7,495 bases of DNA from Bacteroidales bacterium (GCA_900769035.1 CAAGFD010000106.1:1-7495), one strand, 5' to 3'; numbered from the stretch's first letter, positions 1 through 7,345 are shown. The notes: generated from the sequence alone by a model not told the origin. A program made the numbers and translations.

Positions 1-50
1 ATGAAACAAACGATATATCCGATTGGACAGGCCCTTTCTCATTCACTACA
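1..50 (+). other. C-terminal end of an Fn3 domain (protein domain, cut by window edge)
   Basis: Frame 3 from base 3 reads ETNDISDWTGPFSFTT and runs into the downstream protein. This matches the last strands of the complete Fn3 domains in the same protein, for example SETVSDWTRAVQFTT ending near 851 and DGATSDWTTVTFTT ending near 3839. At least one more Fn3 domain, and probably more units, therefore lie to the left. The usual final cysteine (TTxC) is absent: here the sequence is TTMS. Confidence 0.85.
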
Positions 51-3000
51 ATGAGTGAAGCTCCTGCTGTTTTAGGTGAAACGGAATTTGTTGAGTCGTT
101 TGAAGACTTTGAGACATCGTCTTATTTCGTTTCAAGTGGTACTTGCTATGATGTAGAGTCTACAAGTTCTATATATGTAAAAGAATCTATTGGTCAATAT
201 CTTGGATCAAGTGGAACTAATTGTGTGCCTTTTGATGGTGATAAACAAATTGCTGTTTATTATAATACAAGTGGAACAATTAGTAGATTGTTTTATTTAC
301 AAGCAGGTCATAACTACGAGTCTATGATATATTCTCGTATGGACCAAACATTGTCAGTTAAACAATCATCTATATCTTTGTTCTACTCTCCAATCGACGC
401 TGATACTGCCTTGTATTCAGTGAAAGATTTGGATGCAAATAGTGGTGAATGGACAAAATTCTCCGGATATTTTAATGTTCCTGTGGATGGTTATTATAAT
501 GTAGGTTTTAAGTTTACCCAAAAATCTTCTTATGGTAACTATATGGCATTTGACTATTTCCGCATTCGTGAAGTGGCTTGTATTCCTCCGACAAATGTTG
601 AAGTTCTTGCTACTTCCTCAAGCTCGGTTACAACACAATTGTCAAGTTTGGCTTCAGAATGGGAAGTACGTGTTTGCACGGAAAAACCATCCGTTAGCGA
701 TAATGACCCTGCTTACGTTTTTGTTGATACAGTAACGAGCAATCAGTTTGTAGTTAATGGTTTAACTCCAAATACCGATTACTATATAGTAGTTCGCTCT
801 ATTTGTAGTGAAACTGTCAGTGATTGGACAAGAGCTGTTCAATTTACTACCGATTGTGTGCCTTATGCTGTTCCTTATTCTACTTCTTTTGAAACAACAA
901 GTGATAATCGTTGCTGGAGAATGAGTGGTAGTCAAGGTGTTATGGGTAGAAATACTTCTTACAAGAAATTTGGTACAAGTTCTCTTCGCGTTAAACAATG
1001 TAACCTCATTTCTCCTGAATTGATAGTAGATTCTCTTGCAGGATTTATGATTAATGGTTGGGTACGTACTGCTCAAGCTACTACCATCGGTGTCGGTATT
1101 CAATCCGACCCTAATGATGTGTCTACTTATGCTTTTGTAGATTCTATCGTTGTTCCTACCGCTAATACATGGATGGAATTTACCGTTTATCTCGATGAAG
1201 TTACTGCTGCTGATGAGGAGTATGTGGATATTATCGATGCTCGCCACGTAGTATTGTCTTGTAATAATGAGTTCTATTATTATTTCGATAATTTAATTAT
1301 ATCTCCTGCCCCTACATGTCCTAAACCGACAAGTGTTAATGCAACGGTTGTTGATGCTCATAATGTTCAATTAGACATACAAACTACCGGAGCAGAAACT
1401 ATTTGGCAAGTAACTGCATATATGGTATCAGGCAGTAACGAAGTTGCAGTAATAGATACTATAGTAGATACTACAACTGTGATTATCGATGGTTTGGAAC
1501 CTATTACAAATTATTACTTCACAGTTTCCGCTATCTGTACTGCAGGTGATACTTCATTTGTTACTTATAGTAATAGTGTAAAAACTCCTTGCGCTCCTAC
1601 TATTTTGCCTTATTCTGTTAATTTTGCAAACGGCATGTCTGACTGTTGGAGTTTAGTAACTACACCTAATTCCGATACTTATTGGTATTATTATGGATAT
1701 TATGGTTATATATATTCTAATAAATATGGTACTTCGGCTGATACTGCTTATTGCGTTTCTCCTGAATTTATTTTAAATTCAAATAACGGTGTTATTATTA
1801 GTATTAATGGTTATCAATCCAATACAAGTGAAGATGTAAACACTTATCTACGTTATACAACTGATGGTGGTGCTACATATACCAGAGTGAATGAAAACTG
1901 TCTTATAAAAGGTGCAAGTGGTGTTAAGACAATTACTATCCCTAATATTGGTCCGGGTATCTTCCATTTTGAAGTGATAGCGGAATATACTCAAGCAACT
2001 AATTATCAGTATATTTATGGCTTTGAAGTTGAAGAAATTGAAAATTGTACTCGCCCTCAAAACGCACAATTCGATATTTCTCTCGATTCTACCATTGTTA
2101 CAATAGTTGATACTGTTTCCGCACATGCTCAATGGGATTACAGCTATGATGTGGCAGAATATAACCCTAATGAAAGAGCGTATTCTTCTACTAATTCGAA
2201 AACATTTACATTGACCGGTTTGCAATCTCATACAAAATACTTCTTGTATGTGCGCTCTAATTGTGGTACAGAAACTTCTTCTTGGTCTACATTTAAGTTT
2301 ACTACTCCTTGTGATGTTGCTTCACTTCCTTATTTCGAGGGTTTTGAATCTTTGAACTCTATCAATGACGTTACTAATGAATGTTATACATTCTATTCTA
2401 ACAATCCAAGTAACCCTACCTGCCTTGGCTCCGGTTATCCTAAGATGTCATTAGTATCTAATATAGGTTCGAAATACAAATCTAATGCAAGTGAAAAGGG
2501 TATAATGTATTACTCTTCAAATCAATACGATCTTTATTTGTACTTGCCTAAATTTGAGTTACCTGTTAATTCTACCATTCTTAACTTTAAATATGTTAAT
2601 GAAGGTTCGGATAGTTGGTATAATTCCAATATAGTAGTAGGTTTAATGTTGCCGGATGATGAGTCTTCATTTATCCCTGTTTATACTTGTCCGTTGGAGA
2701 GTACAAGTGTTGATAATAACCCTGTTACTCTTGACTTTACCCAATTGTTAACCGAACAGTACGATAATAATTATCGCATTGCATTCCGTTATGGTCATGT
2801 TACTAATAACTACTATGCCGCTATTGACGATATCAATGTCGTAGCTAAAGTTAAGTGCTATAACGACCCTATTTTTGAGTTTAATAATCTCGACAATAAT
2901 AACATTATGTTAAGTGCTGATTATTATGCCGATTCTTTGGAAGTTGCTTATGGTGTAGTAGGTACTGCTACCGATAATTGTAATTCTATCTTCACTACTG

Positions 3001-6000
3001 AGAATGACATTACGTTAACAGGTTTAACTGCCGGTACTACTTACGATATCTATGTTCGTAATGTATGTGCCGGAGAAGGTGGTTCTTGGATTGGCCCAAT
3101 TACGATAACTACCGAATGCGACCCTATAAGTATTACTACCGAAAATCCTTGGGTAGAAGACTTTGACAATACAAATGTCAATGTTCGATTCCCTGATTGT
3201 ATGGCACAACTCATCACTTATGATGCAAATAGTGTTACTTATCCTCTCGTTGTTGACACTCTCATTATTACTCCTAATTCCTCTTTGGCAATGAAAGGTG
3301 ATAATATGATTGCTCTTCCTCGATTTATCGGAGAACTTAATTCTTATAGATTGTCATTCTACGCTCGCGGTACAGGAAACGTTATCCTCGGTTCTGTAAA
3401 TGGTGTTGATAATTCTACGTTCTCTACAATTACTACTATTCCTACTGTTGCAGGTGTGAATAAGTATGAAGTTGACTTGTCATTGTATCAAATCAGTGGT
3501 AACCGTCTTGCTCTCCAAACTACAGGTACTTCTACCGAGTTGTATATCGATAGCTTGACAGTTGAAATACGTCCTACTTGCTACGCACCACGCTTTGTTA
3601 ATGTTGTTGCTGCCGGTGATGTTAAAGCCCAGATTTCTTGTCAGCTTTCTCCTATCGCCGAAAGTTATCAATACTACGTGCTCACAGGTACTGATACTAT
3701 ACAAAATGTGTCTGTATCAGGCACTACCAATTTGGTAGATCTTGTTAACCTTACAAGCAATACTACTTATGAATTCGGTATTCGTACTTCTTGTAGCGAT
3801 GGTGCTACTTCCGATTGGACTACTGTAACATTCACTACCGCAAATCCAATGCTTACAGCTCCGTTCTTACTCGATTTCGAAGATAATACCTACGATTCTT
3901 ATATTACTTATAAAAATCACTCTACAAATATCTTTGTAATAGGTACTGCTTCTGAAGCTGTTTATAGCGGAACTAAAGCATTGTATGTTACAAGTAATGC
4001 CGCAAATAAAGATTATGGTTATAATACAGAAGTCACTCAAAGATCTTATGTCACTATACCTGTATATCTCGAACGTGGTGCTTATAACGTTAAGTATAAT
4101 TGGAAGTCAAGGGGCGAATCTTGTTGTGACTATGGTCGTGCTGTCATTGTTCCTTATTCTAAGAACTTTGTTGCAGGTGAGGTTATGAATGGATTAAGTA
4201 AAACTACCATTCCTGATGGATCTATCGCAATAGATGAGATACCATTACAAAATATTTCAAACAATTGGGAGACAGCTTCCGTTGACTTTGTATTAGAATC
4301 TGCAATGGCTGCAAATATCGTGTTTGCTTGGATTAATGATTATTCCGGTGGTAATCAACCTCCGCTCGCTATTGATAACTTCGAAATCGTTAAATTCGAT
4401 TGTATCGATAGTTTCGATTCTGTAGTTGTTTCTAATGTAGAAGTTAACTCATTCAAGTTGAATGTATACAACAATCCTGCTCTTCATGATTCAGTACAAT
4501 ATGTCATTTCTGATAACGATGGCGTTGTAGTTGCATCAGATACAGTCTCTATTGCAGATAACAATACTATCCTTATTAACAATCTGTTGGAAACTACTAC
4601 ATATTTCTATCAAGTAAGCGGATTCTGTGATGAAGGTGCTTCTTCTATATTCTCCGGATACGTTCATACATTATGCAATAATATTGTTGTAGATCAAACA
4701 ACTTCTTACAGTGAAGGCTTTGAAGGAATGCCTTATAATACTGCATTTGCAGTTTGTGACCCTTGCTGGACAGTTGTTTCTACAAGTGAAAATGTAGGAT
4801 TGAAGACTATCCCTGAGACTTCTTATGATAATAGAGTGGCTAATAATGGTTCTAATGCCGTTTGCATGCAACAAGGTGCTAATTCTATTATGTATCGCAA
4901 TTTTGCTATTGCTGCAGGAGATTACCAATTCATGTTGTACGCAAGCACTACTACACCGAATGCCGTAGTTTCTCTTCTTATCCGTCAAATGGGTTCTTCT
5001 ACTTGGGATACTGTAAAAGTACAAACTGTATACGACGTTTATGAGCCTATAGTCGGTAAAGTAACCGTTTCCGGCGGTAATTACGAATTGGGTATTAACG
5101 TAGATACTCGTCAATGTATATATGGCTATGCATTAATCGATGACGTAACATTCGGTGCCGTAAGCGTATATACTCCTTCTGAATTGACAGTTACAAATAT
5201 CGGTTCTACTACTGCTGACGTTAGTTGGACTGCTATTTCTGATACTCATAGATTGCAACTTAAGAATGGCAATAATGTTGTTATCGACTCTATTCTTACC
5301 AACGGCATTTCTAATATTTCTTTAACAAATCTTGTCGCTAATTCCGATTATGAAGTATTTGTCAATGCAATTGCTGCTGATGGAGTTACTGCCTCCGCTA
5401 CTATAAGTAAGAAATTCTCTACCTTATGTATGGAAGAATATTCTTACTATAACGATTTTGATCAGGAGGTTGCTATGACTCGTCCTAATTGTTGGTCATT
5501 CTACTCTCATAAATATTCCGGTGAAGCTTATGATTTGAATGAAAGTAATCAAACAGATCCACACTGGAACATTTATAATTTGAATGGTAATAACGTTTTG
5601 GCAATCTACCCTTACATGATTACCAGCAACGCAACAAGTGTCATTTATTCTCCACAAATAATTATCAATAGAGCTAAGACTTTGAAATTCGACTATTTGA
5701 ATCAGTCTTCTGCACACGATACTTTAACGGTTACTATTGTTGCTAATGGTGTAGAATCTGCTCCTATCCTCGTTGCTACAAGAAATACAACAAGTGGTAT
5801 GTGGCAGTCATTTACTTACGATTTGAGCTCTTATATCGGATCTAATATTAGAGTTAAATTCCGCAATATCAGCTCTTTCAACGGTTGGCAACAATATATT
5901 GCTATTGATAATTTCCGTATCAATTGCGAAGAACCGGGAGCTGTTTACGATGTTACAACTTGCTCAAATGAACCTTATATTGGTAACGGATTTAATATCC

Positions 6001-7298
6001 CTGCTGAACAACTTTCTGTGGGACAAACTGCAACATTTACTCGTTATGATTACGGTATGGGTGGCGATTGTGATACTGTAATTACTGTTAATGTATATGT
6101 ACAACCTCCTCAAACTGTTGATATCTACGATACTATCTGCGAAGGTGATGTATATAATAATGGTAAATTCGTTAACCTTACTACTGCCGGTACTTATCAA
6201 CAAATATATCCTTCCTACGCAGGATGTGATAGTATAGTACGTCTCAGACTTACTGTAATACCTGCTTACTATTCTGAAACTCTTAATCTTTGTGAGGGTG
6301 ACACTTATAACTTTGCAGGTCAAACTATCACTTCTGCCGGTGTTTATACCGATACTATCGTCCGTGCAAACGGTTGCGACTCTATCGTTACTCTCACTGT
6401 TAATTATTCCGCTAAGTATTACGAAGAGAGTGCTTACTTCTGCGAAGGTACTTCTTACTACTGGAATGGAGTTCCGTATAATACCCCTGGTAGACACGAA
6501 AATAGATTGACGAACTCTTATGGTTGCGACTCTATCTTGGTTCTTAACCTTGAAATGATACCGACAAATGTTTATCAATCTATAGAACTCTGTGCAGGAC
6601 AAACTTACGAGTTCTTCGGAAATACTATTACGGATGCCGGTACTTATACACATACCCTTGCAAATAGCCTCGGTTGCGATTCTATTATCAACCTTACTAT
6701 TACTAAAGTAGAGGCTCCTATTAATAGAGTATCCGACTATGTATGTGAAGGACAAGAGTATTATGGTTACGGCTTTACTCTTAATGATATAGTAAGCGAC
6801 ACCGTTGTAACACGTACAGTTAAGACTACAGAGGGCTGTGACTCTATCGTAGAGCTCACTCTCGACTTCATCCCTACAGTACGCGTGGCAATTACTGCAA
6901 CTATCAATGAAGGAGAGACTTACGAGTTCGGTGGTAACTCACTCAGCCAAGCAGGAGAGTATGAACATACATTCCACACTGCCCTTGGTTGCGACTCCGT
7001 AGTAACTCTTACACTCAATGTAACTACCCCTGTAGATAACGCTTATGCATTGCCAATTGTAGTGGCACCAACCCCTGTTTACGGCGGACAAAGCACCTTT
7101 GTAAACCGTGAATGGACGGCAGCCGAGCAAAGCGGAATGCGCGTAGAAGTACTCAACTCCGTAGGTCAAGTAGTTGAAGTATTCACTCCAACAACCTTCC
7201 CTATCGAAGTAGGTGGTATCTACACAAGTGGCGTATACTACATCCGCGTTACTACCGGCACCGGTGATATCTATCTCGGTCGCCTCGTAGTAAGGTAA
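1..7298 (+). CDS. Giant modular T9SS-secreted surface adhesin with Fn3 domains (5'-partial)
   Basis: Seen: one uninterrupted frame from base 3 (bases 1-2 are the tail of a split codon) to TAA at 7296-7298, giving 2431 residues. The order is the end of an Fn3 domain (1-16), seven adhesin-like plus Fn3 units (17-1809), an eighth adhesin-like module (1810-1979), seven Cys/GCDS modules (1980-2340) and a C-terminal sorting domain (about 2347-2431) ending in GVYYIRV...YLGRLVVR. There are no catalytic motifs and no membrane segments. The first in-frame ATG (51) is internal: the 16 residues before it match the end of the other Fn3 domains, no signal peptide follows it, and no ribosome site precedes it. 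Known: proteins with type A sorting domains cross the outer membrane through T9SS, lose the domain to PorU and are usually anchored to surface lipopolysaccharide; adhesin/Fn3 arrays occur in Porphyromonas hemagglutinins. Inferred: a surface adhesin binding host, glycan or neighbouring cells; the ligand is unknown. An alternative is a structural surface or biofilm protein. The 5' end is missing. Confidence 0.93.
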   Translation, partial: ETNDISDWTGPFSFTTMSEAPAVLGETEFVESFEDFETSSYFVSSGTCYDVESTSSIYVKESIGQYLGSSGTNCVPFDGDKQIAVYYNTSGTISRLFYLQAGHNYESMIYSRMDQTLSVKQSSISLFYSPIDADTALYSVKDLDANSGEWTKFSGYFNVPVDGYYNVGFKFTQKSSYGNYMAFDYFRIREVACIPPTNVEVLATSSSSVTTQLSSLASEWEVRVCTEKPSVSDNDPAYVFVDTVTSNQFVVNGLTPNTDYYIVVRSICSETVSDWTRAVQFTTDCVPYAVPYSTSFETTSDNRCWRMSGSQGVMGRNTSYKKFGTSSLRVKQCNLISPELIVDSLAGFMINGWVRTAQATTIGVGIQSDPNDVSTYAFVDSIVVPTANTWMEFTVYLDEVTAADEEYVDIIDARHVVLSCNNEFYYYFDNLIISPAPTCPKPTSVNATVVDAHNVQLDIQTTGAETIWQVTAYMVSGSNEVAVIDTIVDTTTVIIDGLEPITNYYFTVSAICTAGDTSFVTYSNSVKTPCAPTILPYSVNFANGMSDCWSLVTTPNSDTYWYYYGYYGYIYSNKYGTSADTAYCVSPEFILNSNNGVIISINGYQSNTSEDVNTYLRYTTDGGATYTRVNENCLIKGASGVKTITIPNIGPGIFHFEVIAEYTQATNYQYIYGFEVEEIENCTRPQNAQFDISLDSTIVTIVDTVSAHAQWDYSYDVAEYNPNERAYSSTNSKTFTLTGLQSHTKYFLYVRSNCGTETSSWSTFKFTTPCDVASLPYFEGFESLNSINDVTNECYTFYSNNPSNPTCLGSGYPKMSLVSNIGSKYKSNASEKGIMYYSSNQYDLYLYLPKFELPVNSTILNFKYVNEGSDSWYNSNIVVGLMLPDDESSFIPVYTCPLESTSVDNNPVTLDFTQLLTEQYDNNYRIAFRYGHVTNNYYAAIDDINVVAKVKCYNDPIFEFNNLDNNNIMLSADYYADSLEVAYGVVGTATDNCNSIFTTENDITLTGLTAGTTYDIYVRNVCAGEGGSWIGPITITTECDPISITTENPWVEDFDNTNVNVRFPDCMAQLITYDANSVTYPLVVDTLIITPNSSLAMKGDNMIALPRFIGELNSYRLSFYARGTGNVILGSVNGVDNSTFSTITTIPTVAGVNKYEVDLSLYQISGNRLALQTTGTSTELYIDSLTVEIRPTCYAPRFVNVVAAGDVKAQISCQLSPIAESYQYYVLTGTDTIQNVSVSGTTNLVDLVNLTSNTTYEFGIRTSCSDGATSDWTTVTFTTANPMLTAPFLLDFEDNTYDSYITYKNHSTNIFVIGTASEAVYSGTKALYVTSNAANKDYGYNTEVTQRSYVTIPVYLERGAYNVKYNWKSRGESCCDYGRAVIVPYSKNFVAGEVMNGLSKTTIPDGSIAIDEIPLQNISNNWETASVDFVLESAMAANIVFAWINDYSGGNQPPLAIDNFEIVKFDCIDSFDSVVVSNVEVNSFKLNVYNNPALHDSVQYVISDNDGVVVASDTVSIADNNTILINNLLETTTYFYQVSGFCDEGASSIFSGYVHTLCNNIVVDQTTSYSEGFEGMPYNTAFAVCDPCWTVVSTSENVGLKTIPETSYDNRVANNGSNAVCMQQGANSIMYRNFAIAAGDYQFMLYASTTTPNAVVSLLIRQMGSSTWDTVKVQTVYDVYEPIVGKVTVSGGNYELGINVDTRQCIYGYALIDDVTFGAVSVYTPSELTVTNIGSTTADVSWTAISDTHRLQLKNGNNVVIDSILTNGISNISLTNLVANSDYEVFVNAIAADGVTASATISKKFSTLCMEEYSYYNDFDQEVAMTRPNCWSFYSHKYSGEAYDLNESNQTDPHWNIYNLNGNNVLAIYPYMITSNATSVIYSPQIIINRAKTLKFDYLNQSSAHDTLTVTIVANGVESAPILVATRNTTSGMWQSFTYDLSSYIGSNIRVKFRNISSFNGWQQYIAIDNFRINCEEPGAVYDVTTCSNEPYIGNGFNIPAEQLSVGQTATFTRYDYGMGGDCDTVITVNVYVQPPQTVDIYDTICEGDVYNNGKFVNLTTAGTYQQIYPSYAGCDSIVRLRLTVIPAYYSETLNLCEGDTYNFAGQTITSAGVYTDTIVRANGCDSIVTLTVNYSAKYYEESAYFCEGTSYYWNGVPYNTPGRHENRLTNSYGCDSILVLNLEMIPTNVYQSIELCAGQTYEFFGNTITDAGTYTHTLANSLGCDSIINLTITKVEAPINRVSDYVCEGQEYYGYGFTLNDIVSDTVVTRTVKTTEGCDSIVELTLDFIPTVRVAITATINEGETYEFGGNSLSQAGEYEHTFHTALGCDSVVTLTLNVTTPVDNAYALPIVVAPTPVYGGQSTFVNREWTAAEQSGMRVEVLNSVGQVVEVFTPTTFPIEVGGIYTSGVYYIRVTTGTGDIYLGRLVVR
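51..857 (+). repeat. Unit 1: adhesin-like beta-sandwich plus Fn3 (269 residues)
   Basis: The adhesin-like module covers residues 17-193. It opens with FVESFEDFE (29-37) and closes with MAFDYFRIREVAC, the typical final strand of cleaved-adhesin, MAM or 'choice-of-anchor J' folds. The Fn3 domain covers 194-285. It begins IPPTNVEV, carries the GLTPNTDYYIVVRSIC strand E-F motif and ends VQFTTDC. Cysteines close both halves. The fold is assigned from motifs only, without a profile search. Confidence 0.72.
858..1592 (+). repeat. Unit 2: adhesin-like beta-sandwich plus Fn3 (245 residues)
   Basis: The adhesin-like half (residues 286-439) begins VPYAVPYSTSFET, has the CW pair (NRCWRM) just after the opening strand and ends YYYFDNLIISPAPTC. 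The Fn3 half (440-530) begins PKPTSVNATV, contains GLEPITNYYFTVSAIC and ends SVKTPC. This unit is among the clearest matches to the adhesin-plus-Fn3 plan. Confidence 0.75.
1593..2312 (+). repeat. Unit 3: adhesin-like beta-sandwich plus Fn3, Tyr-rich (240 residues)
   Basis: The adhesin-like half (531-682) opens LPYSVNFANGMSDCWSL, carries a dense aromatic stretch at residues 560-571 and ends GFEVEEIENC. The closing strand is less canonical (GFEVEEI in place of FDNLII). The Fn3 half (683-770) begins TRPQNAQF, contains GLQSHTKYFLYVRSNC and ends FKFTTPC. Confidence 0.72.
2313..3119 (+). repeat. Unit 4: adhesin-like beta-sandwich plus Fn3 (269 residues)
   Basis: The adhesin-like half (771-952) opens LPYFEGFESLNS, the form closest to the FEGFE opening of Porphyromonas hemagglutinin repeats, and closes YYAAIDDINVVAKVKC. 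The Fn3 half (953-1039) contains GLTAGTTYDIYVRNVC and ends ITTEC. This Fn3 domain has an extra internal cysteine (TDNCNS) not seen in most of the others. Confidence 0.74.
3120..3845 (+). repeat. Unit 5: adhesin-like beta-sandwich plus Fn3 (242 residues)
   Basis: The adhesin-like half (1040-1193) opens NPWVEDFDNTNVNVRFPDC and closes ELYIDSLTVEIRPTC. The Fn3 half (1194-1281) begins YAPRFVNVV, contains LTSNTTYEFGIRTSC and ends VTFTTAN. It differs from its siblings in having Asn in place of the final Cys and an additional cysteine inside the domain (AQISCQL). Confidence 0.72.
3846..4676 (+). repeat. Unit 6: adhesin-like beta-sandwich plus Fn3 (277 residues, longest)
   Basis: The adhesin-like half (1282-1467) opens APFLLDFEDNTYDS and closes PPLAIDNFEIVKFDC. 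It carries a vicinal Cys-Cys pair (GESCCDYG, C1374-C1375, bases 4122-4127). The Fn3 half (1468-1558) begins IDSFDSVVVSN, contains LLETTTYFYQVSGFC and ends YVHTLC. The EF-loop motif is weaker than in units 1-4, and this is the longest unit. Confidence 0.7.
4677..5429 (+). repeat. Unit 7: adhesin-like beta-sandwich plus Fn3 (251 residues)
   Basis: The adhesin-like half (1559-1727) opens TSYSEGFEGMPYN, has a CDPCW motif (residues 1585-1589) and closes YALIDDVTFGAVSVYTPSE. The Fn3 half (1728-1809) reads LTVTNIGSTTADVSWT at its start, the most canonical Fn3 strand A-B sequence in the protein, and ends KKFSTLC. The cysteine normally found at the adhesin/Fn3 junction is missing here, and so is the RSxC cysteine of strand F (VNAIAADG). 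Confidence 0.73.
5430..5939 (+). other. Unit 8: terminal adhesin-like module without a following Fn3 domain
   Basis: Residues 1810-1979 open EYSYYNDFDQEV, carry the CW pair (RPNCWSFYS) and close YIAIDNFRINCEEPG. The internal segment TSGMWQSFTYDLSSYIGSNI is typical of these jellyroll modules (strand, then loop, then a strand before the IDNF closing strand). The Fn3 partner present in units 1-7 is absent, and the chain passes directly into the short Cys modules. Confidence 0.74.
5940..7022 (+). repeat. Seven tandem CxG...GCDSIV modules of about 50 residues
   Basis: Seven modules share a first Cys followed by xGxxY, then a G/AGxY turn and a GCDSIVxLxLxV closing strand. The first Cys falls at bases 5961, 6138, 6291, 6441, 6591 and 6744; in module 7 that position is Asn (6906). 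The GCDS cysteine is at 6069, 6225, 6375, 6525, 6675, 6837 and 6990. Module 1 is divergent (CSNEP, then GGDCDTVI). Two cysteines per module suggest one disulfide each. Such modules are familiar from large secreted Bacteroidota proteins just before the sorting domain, but I cannot attach a family name. A stalk or spacer role is inferred only. Confidence 0.85.
7041..7295 (+). other. T9SS type A C-terminal sorting domain
   Basis: Residues of about 2347-2431 follow the type A sorting domain pattern: a Pro-containing entry (APTPVYGGQSTF), a central strand pair (RVEVLNSVGQVVEVF), a short turn, then GIYTSGVYYIRVTTGTG and the terminal strand YLGRLVVR. Known: this domain directs substrates across the outer membrane by the Por/T9SS machinery and is then removed by the sortase-like PorU. 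This explains why the protein has no LPXTG or C-terminal membrane anchor. Base composition is clearly richer in G+C than the rest of the gene. Confidence 0.88.
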
Positions 7299-7308
7299 TA
7301 TAGGTTTC

Positions 7309-7345
7309 TGCAGCAGGCTCTTCTCCTTCAGTTAGAGCCTCTGCA
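7309..7345 (+). terminator. Imperfect hairpin, possible terminator of the adhesin gene
   Basis: TGCAG-(C)-AGGCTCT at 7309-7321 pairs with AGAGCCTCTGCA at 7334-7345: 12 base pairs, one bulged C at 7314, and a 12-base loop. It begins 10 bases after the stop codon. The following sequence is AT-rich (AAGTAACAATAAATAATT) but has no clean T run, so it is not a textbook intrinsic terminator. It could instead stabilise the mRNA 3' end. Confidence 0.45.

Noticed and set aside
1..54. ATG at base 1 opening a 17-codon frame that ends in a TGA overlapping the ATG at 51
   Set aside because: The frame at base 3 covers the same bases and encodes a clear Fn3 end continuous with the large protein. The 17-residue peptide (MKQTIYPIGQALSHSLQ) has no recognisable features and the ATGA overlap is coincidental.
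762..1247. 161-codon minus-strand open frame
   Set aside because: It is antisense to the Fn3 of unit 1 and adhesin module 2, with the same low-complexity composition and no family motif.
4671..5114. 147-codon minus-strand open frame
   Set aside because: It is antisense to adhesin module 7. Its open length is explained by the biased codon usage of the real gene.
5964..6755. 263-codon open frame on the minus strand under the GCDS array
   Set aside because: It lies wholly antisense to well-supported repeat modules, and its composition (Ile, Ser, Arg, Asn rich) is what complementing T-ending codons produces. No domain or ribosome site was seen.
6837..7002. Thioester or isopeptide cross-link motif at GCDS
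   Set aside because: Thioester domains use a Cys with a downstream Gln in a different context. Two Cys per module make an ordinary disulfide the simpler reading.
5940..7022. Regular about 150-base repeats considered as a CRISPR-like or non-coding repeat array
   Set aside because: The repeats are in frame, conserved at protein level (GCDSIV, CEG) and diverged at synonymous positions. There are no short identical repeats with unique spacers.
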